NCBI GenBank assembly: GCA_020853175.1 | Contig: JADYZK010000328.1 | Span: forward strand, 1-5,102 | DNA: 5,102 nt | From: Bacteroidales bacterium | GTDB lineage: Bacteria > Bacteroidota > Bacteroidia > Bacteroidales > F082 | Direction: 5' to 3' | Shown: in pieces, positions 1 to 5,102 of the stretch | Layout: every line of letters begins with the position of its first letter | Numbering within the stretch: the first letter of the stretch is position 1 | Program-made: the position numbers and the translations under genes | Notes under the pieces: model-generated | The model's database searches: none | What the model was told of the DNA's origin: nothing | What the model saw: only the letters and a program-made list of their open reading frames with translations

Positions 1-978
1 ATAAATTGCCGTTTGTGACAAAATGATCCGGCTTTCGGGCCACCCAATTTTAGAAACGGCATCAAAACAGGTGTTGGCCAGCAAAAGCGCGTTGGGATTG
101 GCATTTCCGATGTCTTCCGACGAAAGTATGAGCATCCGGCGCGCGATAAATAGCGGATCTTCACCAGCCTCTACCATCCGCGCCAGATAATAAACCGCCG
201 CGTTGGGATCGCTTCCACGGATGGATTTAATGAAAGCCGAGATGACATCGTAGTGCATCTCGCCCATCTTATCGTATTTCACCAAATTGTTTTGAATGCA
301 AAGCTTCACCTTTTCATTGGTGATGACCAAGGTGGTTCCGTCAGAATCTTCAGTAGCAAGCAAATCGGTTACTAACTCAATAGCATTGAGTAACTTACGG
401 GCATCTCCACCACTTATTTGCATCAAAGCCTCTTTCTCTTTGAGCTCTATTTTTAACTTATAGTCTTTTTCTAAAGTTGCAATTGCTGTTGAAAGAAGCG
501 CATTTAAATGATGAATATCCAATGATTTAAGCACATAAACCTGGCAACGCGAAAGCAGCGGGGCAATCACCTCAAAACTGGGATTTTCTGTTGTGGCACC
601 TATTAGGGTTACCAATCCTTTTTCAACAGCCCCTAAAAGCGAATCTTGCTGGGATTTGCTGAAGCGATGGATTTCATCAATGAAAAGAATGGGTGCTACA
701 GCTAACATGCGAGCCTTTTCAATCACTTCTCTTACATCTTTAACACCTGAATTGATGGCACTTAGAACATGAAAACCTCGCTTAAGTTGCTTGGAAATGA
801 TGAATGCAAGCGTTGTTTTGCCCACGCCGGGAGGTCCCCAAAGAATAATAGATGGTATTTTCCCCGACTCAACCGCACGCCGTAAAATAGCTCCTTCACC
901 CACCAAATGCTCCTGCCCGATATATTGATCAAGGGTTTCAGGTCTAAGTCGTTCAGCCAAAGGTGTTTGGTTTCTCAT
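1..978 (-). CDS. rarA: RarA/MgsA replication-associated recombination AAA+ ATPase, C-terminus cut by window edge
   Basis: This is a partial gene: 326 codons are visible and the frame is still open at position 1. Family members are usually about 420-450 residues, so roughly the last quarter is missing. RarA (MgsA; WHIP/WRNIP1 in eukaryotes) is a cytoplasmic clamp-loader-like AAA+ ATPase that acts at stalled replication forks and single-stranded DNA ends. The translation shows a Walker A motif GPPGVGKTT (residues 48-56), Walker B FIDEIHRF (99-106), sensor 1 ATTENPS (128-134), an arginine finger in LLSRC (R144) and sensor 2 GGDARKLLN (190-198). The helical and oligomerisation region begins with [16 protein letters not shown] and continues with [10 protein letters not shown]. 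The ATG at 976-978 is chosen because it gives the usual short N-terminus ([13 protein letters not shown]) before the AAA+ domain. There is no Shine-Dalgarno sequence. The gene lies downstream of a tRNA on the same strand but is separated from it by a terminator and has its own promoter-like element. Family assignment is firm. Confidence 0.96.
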   Translation of the reverse strand, partial: MRNQTPLAERLRPETLDQYIGQEHLVGEGAILRRAVESGKIPSIILWGPPGVGKTTLAFIISKQLKRGFHVLSAINSGVKDVREVIEKARMLAVAPILFIDEIHRFSKSQQDSLLGAVEKGLVTLIGATTENPSFEVIAPLLSRCQVYVLKSLDIHHLNALLSTAIATLEKDYKLKIELKEKEALMQISGGDARKLLNAIELVTDLLATEDSDGTTLVITNEKVKLCIQNNLVKYDKMGEMHYDVISAFIKSIRGSDPNAAVYYLARMVEAGEDPLFIARRMLILSSEDIGNANPNALLLANTCFDAVSKIGWPESRIILSQTAIY

Positions 979-1017
979 CTTCGTGTTTTTAAAATAGATG
1001 TTGATTCAAATGAAAAA

Positions 1018-1025
1018 CAAAGTTA
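1018..1025 (-). promoter_or_regulatory. Probable -7 promoter element of rarA
   Basis: On the minus strand this reads TAACTTTG, a full match to the Bacteroidota -7 consensus TAnnTTTG. It lies 39 bp before the rarA ATG and just after the tRNA terminator, a sensible place for an independent rarA promoter. No good TTTG element sits 17-21 bp further upstream, so the assignment rests on the -7 box and its position. Confidence 0.5.
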
Positions 1026-1050
1026 ACGATTCCAATCAAATGAATTTGCA

Positions 1051-1090
1051 TTAAAAGAAAAGCCCCATAACACTTCGTTTATGGGGCTTT
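1051..1090 (-). terminator. Intrinsic terminator of the tRNA gene
   Basis: A perfect 12-bp inverted repeat (AAAGCCCCATAA at 1059-1070 and TTATGGGGCTTT at 1079-1090) has an 8-nt loop. Read on the minus strand, the stem is followed by a T-rich tract, TTTTCTTTTAAT. It begins directly after the tRNA 3' end, so it most likely ends tRNA transcription before rarA. On the plus strand the hairpin is followed by only three T residues, so terminator activity in that direction is less likely. Confidence 0.88.
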
Positions 1091-1091
1091 G

Positions 1092-1165
1092 TAGCGAGAC
1101 CGAGAGTTGAACTCGGGACCTCCGGGTTATGAATCCGACGCTCTAACCATCTGAGCTATCTCGCC
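1092..1165 (-). tRNA. tRNA with anticodon CAT, most likely elongator tRNA-Met
   Basis: The 74-nt sequence folds into a full cloverleaf: acceptor arm GGCGAGA/TCTCGCT, D stem GCTC/GAGC with a 9-nt loop, anticodon loop TTCATAA (anticodon at 1129-1131), variable loop AGGTC, and T stem CCGAG/CTCGG with loop TTCAACT. The discriminator base is A and no CCA is encoded. It is probably not the initiator: the C11-G24 pair is of elongator type and there is no C1xA72 mismatch. The minor tRNA-Ile with lysidine-modified CAT cannot be ruled out, but the acceptor stem does not resemble that tRNA as known from other bacteria. Two weak pairs are visible: G1-U72 at the top of the acceptor stem and an A31xC39 mismatch next to the anticodon loop. 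It has its own promoter upstream and a terminator directly downstream. Confidence 0.93.
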
Positions 1166-1177
1166 ATTTTGGAGGTG

Positions 1178-1208
1178 CAAAATTAAACAAATCTTACACT
1201 AAGCCAAA
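1178..1208 (-). promoter_or_regulatory. Bacteroidota-type promoter of the CAT tRNA
   Basis: On the minus strand, TTTG (1205-1208) is followed after exactly 19 bp by TAATTTTG (1178-1185). This matches the phylum's -33 TTTG / -7 TAnnTTTG promoter in both elements and spacing. The tRNA 5' end at 1165 is 12 bp past the -7 element, which gives a very short leader. Confidence 0.75.
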
Positions 1209-1319
1209 AGTTAACGAAAAAAAATAAATCTAAAGCGCAATTAAAGCTTACCAACGATAGAAATCAACCATTTTTTAGAGACTTTAACACCAAAAAAAGA
1301 TGCGTCTTTTAAAAAATAT
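1186..1319. other. AT-rich divergent spacer between the tRNA and DUF1573 genes
   Basis: No gene is supported here. The stretch is A-rich and holds the upstream part of the tRNA promoter (TTTG at 1205-1208, minus). It also holds a short inverted repeat, AAAAGA-TGCG-TCTTTT, at 1295-1310, just upstream of the plus-strand promoter element. That repeat lies where the -33 element of the next gene would be expected and could be an operator or chance in A/T-rich DNA. Confidence 0.45.
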
Positions 1320-1327
1320 TACTTTTG
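1320..1327 (+). promoter_or_regulatory. Probable -7 promoter element of the DUF1573 gene
   Basis: TACTTTTG is a full match to TAnnTTTG and lies 37 bp before the ATG at 1365, implying a leader of roughly 30 nt. No TTTG or TTG occurs 17-21 bp upstream; that place is taken by a small inverted repeat (1295-1310). The leader is A/T-rich without a Shine-Dalgarno sequence and has AAAA directly before the ATG. Confidence 0.5.
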
Positions 1328-1364
1328 TGAAATGAACTGATCGTTTAATTCAAAATTTCAAAAA

Positions 1365-1829
1365 ATGAAAAACTTGTTTTTTTCAATGATTCTTTTGCTG
1401 GCTTCTACCACGATGATTCAAGCCCAACAAGACCAACAACAAACTGCTTCCCAAAATGGCCCTGAAATTACATTTACGGAAACTACCCACGATTATGGAA
1501 CTGTGCAACTCAATGGCGATGGTGCTTTTGAATTTGAATTTAAAAACACAGGCAACGAACCCTTGATTCTTACTCAACCAAGGTCATCCTGCGGTTGCAC
1601 TGTACCTGCTTGGCCACGTAAACCTATTTTGCCCGGTGAATCGGATAAAATTAAGGTAACCTATAACACTTCTATTAAAGGTAGGTTTCAAAAAACGGTA
1701 ACCGTCACCTCCAATGCCCTCGTGAACAAAAATGTTGTGCTCACCATTAAAGGTGAAGTTGTTGTTCCTCCCACCGAAACAATGCCCGAAAAGTCAAGCG
1801 CAGTTGGAACTGCCCCATCTTCAAAATAA
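1365..1829 (+). CDS. Secreted DUF1573 domain protein of unknown function
   Basis: This is a complete 154-residue protein. Residues 1-20 form a Sec signal peptide (charged MKN, hydrophobic LFFSMILLLASTTMIQA), with likely cleavage at A20-Q21 just before a glutamine-rich linker (QQDQQQ). Residues 35-133 form one DUF1573 domain, an immunoglobulin-like (ASH/MSP-like) beta-sandwich. Its hallmarks are the opening FTETTHDYGTV, then FEFKNTGNEPL, SSCGCTVP with C76 and C78, LPGESDKIKVTYNT and a final VVLTIKGEV strand. The tail is short and rich in Pro, Ser and Thr. Proteins of this kind are very common in Bacteroidota and are exported to the periplasm or outer surface, but no biochemical role is established for this type. 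The Cys-x-Cys pair is typical of the family; whether it forms a disulfide or binds metal is not shown by the sequence. The gene is probably monocistronic, with a promoter element upstream and a terminator hairpin downstream. Confidence 0.93.
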   Translation: MKNLFFSMILLLASTTMIQAQQDQQQTASQNGPEITFTETTHDYGTVQLNGDGAFEFEFKNTGNEPLILTQPRSSCGCTVPAWPRKPILPGESDKIKVTYNTSIKGRFQKTVTVTSNALVNKNVVLTIKGEVVVPPTETMPEKSSAVGTAPSSK

Positions 1830-1865
1830 ACCTTTGTAGATGTTTTGAGACTTTTTTTAAGTTAT

Positions 1866-1909
1866 TTCAACCACACGAACCATTTTGGGACGGGTGGTTG
1901 AATCTTTTT
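1866..1909 (+). terminator. Probable terminator of the DUF1573 gene
   Basis: A perfect 9-bp inverted repeat, TTCAACCAC (1866-1874) and GTGGTTGAA (1894-1902), encloses a 19-nt loop and is followed by TCTTTTT. It lies 36 bp after the stop codon. The large loop makes it weaker than a textbook terminator, although the loop can form a small inner CC/GG pairing. The right arm overlaps a possible promoter element of the next gene. Confidence 0.6.
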
Positions 1910-1926
1910 AAGACCATTAATTTTTG
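1898..1926 (+). promoter_or_regulatory. Possible promoter of the aminotransferase gene
   Basis: TTG (1898-1900) is followed after 17 bp by TAATTTTTG (1918-1926). The second element differs from TAnnTTTG by one extra T. The position, 32 bp before the ATG, is right for a promoter, but the match is imperfect. Confidence 0.33.
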
Positions 1927-1958
1927 ACGTTTTTTAAGAACCAAATAAAACTGATATT

Positions 1959-3158
1959 ATGCCAGGTATTTCATCAAAAGGTAGAATGATGCCGGAATCA
2001 CCCATCCGAAAGCTCGTCCCTTATGCAGAAGCAGCAAAAAAAAGAGGTGTAAAAGTATTTCATCTCAACATCGGCCAGCCCGACATTCATACGCCCGAGG
2101 TGGCATTGAATGCCATTCGTAATTTTAGCGGAAAGGTGGTTGAGTATTCCCATTCCGCCGGCATTCCTTCTTACAGAGTGAAGCTTGCCGATTATTACAA
2201 AAAACACGATATCCATATCACCGCCGATGACATTATCATTGGTGCGGGCGCTTCGGAAGCCATTTTGTTTGCCTTTCAAACCATCATGGATCCAGGTGAT
2301 GAGGTCATTATTCCGGAACCTTTTTATGCCAACTACAACGGCTTCGCCATCAACGCCGGCGTAAAAGTAATACCCATTGTATCGTCTATCGAATCAGGTT
2401 TTGCATTGCCTCCAATAGCCGATTTTGAGAAATCTATTACGCCAAAAACCAAAGCAATTTTGGTCTGTAATCCCAATAATCCTACCGGATACCTCTATTC
2501 GGAAGAGGAATTGGAAACATTGCGGCAGTTGGTTTTGAAGTATGATCTTTACCTGATTGCCGATGAGGTGTATCGTGAGTTTTGTTACGACGGAAGCAAA
2601 CATTATTCCTGTATGCACCTGAAAGGTATTGAAGAAAATGTAATTCTTATTGATTCCGTTTCAAAACGCTATAGTGCCTGCGGAGTGAGAATTGGCTGCA
2701 TGATTTCGAAAAACAAAGAGGTGATGCGCACAGCTCTTAAGTTTGCCCAAGCCCGCCTTAGTCCTCCATCATTCGGTCAAATTGCAGCCGAGGCGGCCAT
2801 TGAAACGCCCGATTCTTATTTTGAAGAAGTGATTCAGGAATACTACCAACGCCGAAATGTGGTGGTTGAAGCCATCAACAAAATGGAGGGCTCTTTTTGC
2901 CCTACGCCAAAAGGTGCATTTTATGTGGTTGCAAAACTACCCATTGATGATTCCGATGTTTTCTGTCAATGGCTGCTCGAAGGATTCAACTTTGAAGGTC
3001 AAACGGTGATGTTGGCACCTGCAAGTGGTTTTTACTCCACTCCAGGTAAAGGAAAAGATGAAGTACGAATAAGCTATGTACTTAAAGTTGAAGATCTTAA
3101 GCAATCTATGGTTGTACTCGAACAGGCTTTAAAGGTTTATCCGGGACGTACAATATAA
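1959..3158 (+). CDS. PLP-dependent class I/II aminotransferase, aspartate-aminotransferase-like
   Basis: This is a complete 399-residue cytoplasmic enzyme of normal length for fold-type I aminotransferases, which move an amino group between an amino acid and a 2-oxo acid. Visible active-site features are LNIGQPDIHTP (36-46), the phosphate-binding GAGAS (95-99), the ring-stacking aromatic region PFYANY (121-126), NPNNPTG (171-177, N174), ADEVY (201-205; D202 to the pyridine nitrogen, Y205), and the carboxylate-binding arginine in VRISY (R370). The class-I PLP attachment site reads SVSKRYSACGVRIG (233-246), with Schiff-base lysine K236 and phosphate-binding R244. All catalytic residues are present. 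The start at 1959 is favoured because MPGISSKGRMMPESPIRKLVP fits the usual N-terminus of this group; there is no Shine-Dalgarno sequence. The exact amino donor cannot be read from the sequence: aspartate is the usual annotation, but aromatic, alanine-like or broad specificity is possible. It is probably transcribed alone, with a terminator hairpin overlapping the convergent gene. Confidence 0.95.
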   Translation: MPGISSKGRMMPESPIRKLVPYAEAAKKRGVKVFHLNIGQPDIHTPEVALNAIRNFSGKVVEYSHSAGIPSYRVKLADYYKKHDIHITADDIIIGAGASEAILFAFQTIMDPGDEVIIPEPFYANYNGFAINAGVKVIPIVSSIESGFALPPIADFEKSITPKTKAILVCNPNNPTGYLYSEEELETLRQLVLKYDLYLIADEVYREFCYDGSKHYSCMHLKGIEENVILIDSVSKRYSACGVRIGCMISKNKEVMRTALKFAQARLSPPSFGQIAAEAAIETPDSYFEEVIQEYYQRRNVVVEAINKMEGSFCPTPKGAFYVVAKLPIDDSDVFCQWLLEGFNFEGQTVMLAPASGFYSTPGKGKDEVRISYVLKVEDLKQSMVVLEQALKVYPGRTI

Positions 3159-3183
3159 GCTGTTCGTTTTAGAATTTTATTTT

Positions 3184-4380
3184 TCAATCAGGGTAAAGTA
3201 GATATTTTACCCTGATTTTTTTGTACCCTTCAAGGTCGTTTTGCCAACTGTGACGGATTTGCTCTGCTGTCATTCCGGCTTCAATTTGCTTTCTTAACTG
3301 GTCGCTACCGGCCAAAGTATCGAAGTAGTTGTTGAAAAATTTCACTTGGTTTTTCAATTCTGTGTAGGCGCTCATCAACCAATTTAAATTTATTTTTCCC
3401 TCGCGGTTAGCAAAATCATGGGCGTAGGAATTGAGGTGAAAACCGAAACATTGCTTTCCGATAAGGGGAGGATTTGTTGCTCCGGGACGCGATTGTGGCA
3501 CAAAGGAATAGTTTCCTCCTTTCAATTGTGGATGGCCATACACCTCAAACGGATGATCGGTGCCTCTGCCGATGCTTACCACTGTTCCTTCAAAAAAACA
3601 CAAAGATGGATATAAATAGATTGATTCCCATGTTGGTAGGTTAGGAGAGGGTTTGATCGGTAATTTTACAATCCTATTTCGATGATAGTTTCGGAGGCTT
3701 ATGACGGTAAGGTTACACCGAAGCTTGTTGTTGAGCCATTTTTCGCCATTTACCATCAATGCGTATTCGCCAATGGTTAAACCATACACAACAGGAACAG
3801 GATGCAGGCCTACAAACGATTCAAAACCTGGCTTTAAAACTGGGCCGTCCACATAAAACGCATTCGGATTAGGCCGATCTAAAACCAGCAATGGAACGTC
3901 ATTCTCTGCACAGGCTTCCATCACGTAGGTAAGGGTTGAAATGTAGGTGTAAAATCTTGTGCCAACATCCTGAAGGTCGAAGCAAAGGATGTCGAGGCCG
4001 GCCAAGTCTTCCTTAGCAGGTTTCTTTTTATTTCCATACAATGAAATGACGGTAATTCCCGTTTTTGCATCGGTGAAAGAAGCCACTTTTGCTCCGGCAT
4101 CTTCCTGTCCGCGGAAGCCATGCTCAGGAGTAAAAATCTTTTTTATGTTTATACCAAGATTCAATAAGCTATCAATGAGGTGTTTATTGCCAATAATGCT
4201 GCTTTGATTCGCAATGATTCCCACATTTTTCCCGGATAGCAAATGAAGGTATTGGTTTGTTTGTTCAGCAGCTGTGACAAAAGAATTGTACGCTACAAGT
4301 TCAATATTTTGCGAGTTGCTGCATTGAGGATGAAACAGAAAAATGAAAACGATCGAGAGGATAATACAGTAGTGAGGCAT
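3184..4380 (-). CDS. namZ: Exported DUF1343 protein, NamZ-family exo-beta-N-acetylmuramidase
   Basis: This is a complete 398-residue protein. The family (DUF1343, GH171; characterised in Bacillus subtilis YbbC/NamZ and Tannerella forsythia) removes terminal N-acetylmuramic acid from peptidoglycan fragments during cell-wall turnover and salvage. Residues 1-24 are an export signal with hydrophobic core CIILSIVFIFLF. C20 follows HPQ, which is a poor lipobox, so soluble periplasmic and lipoprotein forms are both possible. Conserved blocks in order are GIIANQSS (54-61), FTPEHGFRGQEDAGA (83-97, with E86 and H87 in the likely catalytic region), DLQDVGTRFYTY (135-146), VLDRPNPN (166-173), a VDGPVL block with VPVVYGLTIGEYA, NLPTWESIYLYPSLCFFEGT (247-266) and SIGRGTDHPFEVYG (269-282). 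No domain is missing. It is divergent from the LolC/E-like gene with 41 bp between the starts, and its final ten codons contain the terminator of the convergent aminotransferase. The substrate is inferred from the family, not from this sequence. Confidence 0.92.
   Translation of the reverse strand: MPHYCIILSIVFIFLFHPQCSNSQNIELVAYNSFVTAAEQTNQYLHLLSGKNVGIIANQSSIIGNKHLIDSLLNLGINIKKIFTPEHGFRGQEDAGAKVASFTDAKTGITVISLYGNKKKPAKEDLAGLDILCFDLQDVGTRFYTYISTLTYVMEACAENDVPLLVLDRPNPNAFYVDGPVLKPGFESFVGLHPVPVVYGLTIGEYALMVNGEKWLNNKLRCNLTVISLRNYHRNRIVKLPIKPSPNLPTWESIYLYPSLCFFEGTVVSIGRGTDHPFEVYGHPQLKGGNYSFVPQSRPGATNPPLIGKQCFGFHLNSYAHDFANREGKINLNWLMSAYTELKNQVKFFNNYFDTLAGSDQLRKQIEAGMTAEQIRHSWQNDLEGYKKIRVKYLLYPD
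3186..3222 (+). terminator. Intrinsic terminator of the aminotransferase gene, inside the convergent NamZ coding end
   Basis: A perfect 12-bp inverted repeat, AATCAGGGTAAA (3186-3197) and TTTACCCTGATT (3206-3217), has an 8-nt loop and runs into seven T residues (3216-3222). It lies 27 bp after the aminotransferase stop codon (3156-3158). On the minus strand the same bases encode the C-terminal residues of the NamZ-like protein (IRVKYLLYPD) and touch its TGA stop codon. In that direction the hairpin is followed by TGAAAAATAAAATTC, a poor U-tract, so it probably works mainly for the plus strand. Confidence 0.87.
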
Positions 4381-4421
4381 GGTGCGTGCTTTATCATTAT
4401 TTTTGCCAAATTAAAGAAAAA
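4381..4421. promoter_or_regulatory. 41-bp divergent promoter region between namZ-like and LolC/E-like genes
   Basis: Both genes start outward from this short spacer, so any promoters must lie in it or reach into the coding ends. On the plus strand TATTTTTG (4398-4405) matches TAnnTTTG, 16 bp before the permease ATG. On the minus strand TAATTTGG (4406-4413) is a near match with one consensus base different, 25 bp before the NamZ ATG. The two elements abut. Neither has a clear TTTG at the expected distance, so this is a candidate only. Confidence 0.4.
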
Positions 4422-5102
4422 ATGCGACCTGAATCCTTCATAGCCTCTAAATTATTTTCAGTTTCAAAGAACCTGATTTCCTCCACCATCATTCGTATTG
4501 CGATGGTAAGTGTGGCCTTGGGCCTGGCCGTAATGATTGTGTCAGTGGCCGTGGTGATTGGATTTAAAAACCAAATTCGCGACAAAGTGGTTGGTTTTGT
4601 AGCTGATGTGCAAATTGAAGTGCTTAACAACAACCAGTCATCGGAAGCACTACCCTTAAAACTGGATGACGATTTGTTTAATAAGCTTTCGGAAATGAAG
4701 GAAATTGATTATTTCCAGGTTGTTGCAACAAAGGCAGGAATCATAAAAACGGATGACAACATTCAAGGTGTGCTTTTGAAAGGTGTCGGACCCGATTACC
4801 ACTGGAACTATCTTCGAGATCGCATTGTGGCCGGTCAGCTGATTTCCTTTGATGCAACGGAAACATCTAATGAGGTTTTGATATCGAAAAAGATTGCTGA
4901 TAAGTTGCAATTGACTGTTGGTCAAGATCTTAGAATGTGGTTTGTAAATGCTGACAACCAACAAACAAGAGGAAGGAAGTTTACCATCGCTGGAGTTTAT
5001 GAAACGGGGTTGGCTGAGTTTGATGAGCGGTATGTTTTTGGCGATATTGCCCACGTGCAAAAGCTATACAACTGGAGCACAGACCAATATGCAACAATTG
5101 AA
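4422..5102 (+). CDS. ABC transporter permease of the LolC/LolE (FtsX/MacB-like) family, cut by window edge
   Basis: 227 codons are visible and the frame is open at the right edge. Relatives are usually about 400 residues with four membrane segments, so the last three segments are missing. A short cytoplasmic N-terminus (MRPESFIASKLFSVSKN) leads into one long hydrophobic segment at about residues 22-48. The large periplasmic domain (MacB_PCD type) follows. It contains GVLLKGVGPDY (116-126), the EVLISKKIADKLQLTVGQDL block (151-170) and FTIAGVYETGLAEFDERYVF (187-206). The YETGLAEFDERYVF region resembles LolC/LolE more than macrolide-exporter MacB. LolCDE extracts lipoproteins from the inner membrane for delivery to the outer membrane. 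The partner ATPase (LolD-like) is not in the window. The ATG at 4422 is preceded by AAAGAAAAA and gives the normal short N-terminus. LolC-like function is inferred; another FtsX-type permease is the alternative. Confidence 0.88.
   Translation, partial: MRPESFIASKLFSVSKNLISSTIIRIAMVSVALGLAVMIVSVAVVIGFKNQIRDKVVGFVADVQIEVLNNNQSSEALPLKLDDDLFNKLSEMKEIDYFQVVATKAGIIKTDDNIQGVLLKGVGPDYHWNYLRDRIVAGQLISFDATETSNEVLISKKIADKLQLTVGQDLRMWFVNADNQQTRGRKFTIAGVYETGLAEFDERYVFGDIAHVQKLYNWSTDQYATIE

Noticed and set aside
1019..1217. The 11-mer AAAGTTAACGA occurs twice (1019-1029 and 1207-1217)
   Set aside because: Both copies lie in A/T-rich promoter DNA, include the palindrome GTTAAC and have no further flanking similarity; chance or shared promoter composition explains them.
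1998..2618. Two antisense open frames inside the aminotransferase gene
   Set aside because: The plus-strand frame contains every aminotransferase motif; the opposite frames show no family features and no start signals.
3418..4443. Several short frames overlapping the NamZ-like gene on both strands, including one running across the divergent spacer
   Set aside because: They are shadows of the 398-residue coding frame, which carries continuous DUF1343 family motifs.
4656..5060. Antisense open frame of 134 codons inside the permease gene
   Set aside because: It has no recognisable domain or signal, is rich in Ile, Asn, Ser and Cys as expected of a reverse-complement frame, and lies wholly within a well-supported coding region.
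1..5102. Mobile element, integration at the tRNA, or a defence system
   Set aside because: No transposase, integrase, terminal inverted repeat, direct repeat of the tRNA 3' end or CRISPR-like repeat was seen, and the genes on both sides of the tRNA are ordinary chromosomal genes.

Overview
The window looks like an ordinary chromosomal segment of a Bacteroidota bacterium, probably Cytophagia- or Flavobacteriia-like. The signs are these: promoter-like TAnnTTTG elements, one of them with TTTG 19 bp upstream; A-rich translation starts without a Shine-Dalgarno sequence; a tRNA gene without an encoded CCA end; and a gene set typical of the phylum (secreted DUF1573 protein, DUF1343/NamZ muramidase, LolC/E-like permease). 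The GC content is moderate to low. Nothing mobile, phage-like or CRISPR-like was seen.

Layout from left to right. Positions 1-978 (minus) hold the N-terminal three quarters of rarA, the replication-associated AAA+ ATPase, which runs off the left edge. A TAnnTTTG promoter element lies about 40 bp before its start. Next, on the same strand, is a tRNA with anticodon CAT (1092-1165). It has a good promoter upstream and a strong intrinsic terminator just after its 3' end, so the tRNA and rarA look like separate transcription units. A divergent, AT-rich spacer leads to a small secreted DUF1573 protein (1365-1829, plus). This is followed by a terminator hairpin and then a complete PLP-dependent class I aminotransferase (1959-3158, plus). 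Convergent to the aminotransferase is a complete exported DUF1343/NamZ-family exo-beta-N-acetylmuramidase (3184-4380, minus). The aminotransferase terminator lies inside the last codons of the muramidase gene. Only 41 bp separate the muramidase start from a divergent LolC/LolE-like ABC transporter permease (4422 to the right edge, plus).

The genes do not form one pathway. They are DNA replication and repair (rarA), translation (tRNA), amino-acid metabolism (aminotransferase), and two divergent envelope genes: peptidoglycan turnover (NamZ) and, probably, lipoprotein release (LolC/E-like). I found no convincing undescribed system. The points most worth a second look are regulatory or structural: a terminator built into the 3' coding end of the convergent gene, possible back-to-back promoter elements in the 41-bp divergent spacer, and two weak pairs in the tRNA stems.
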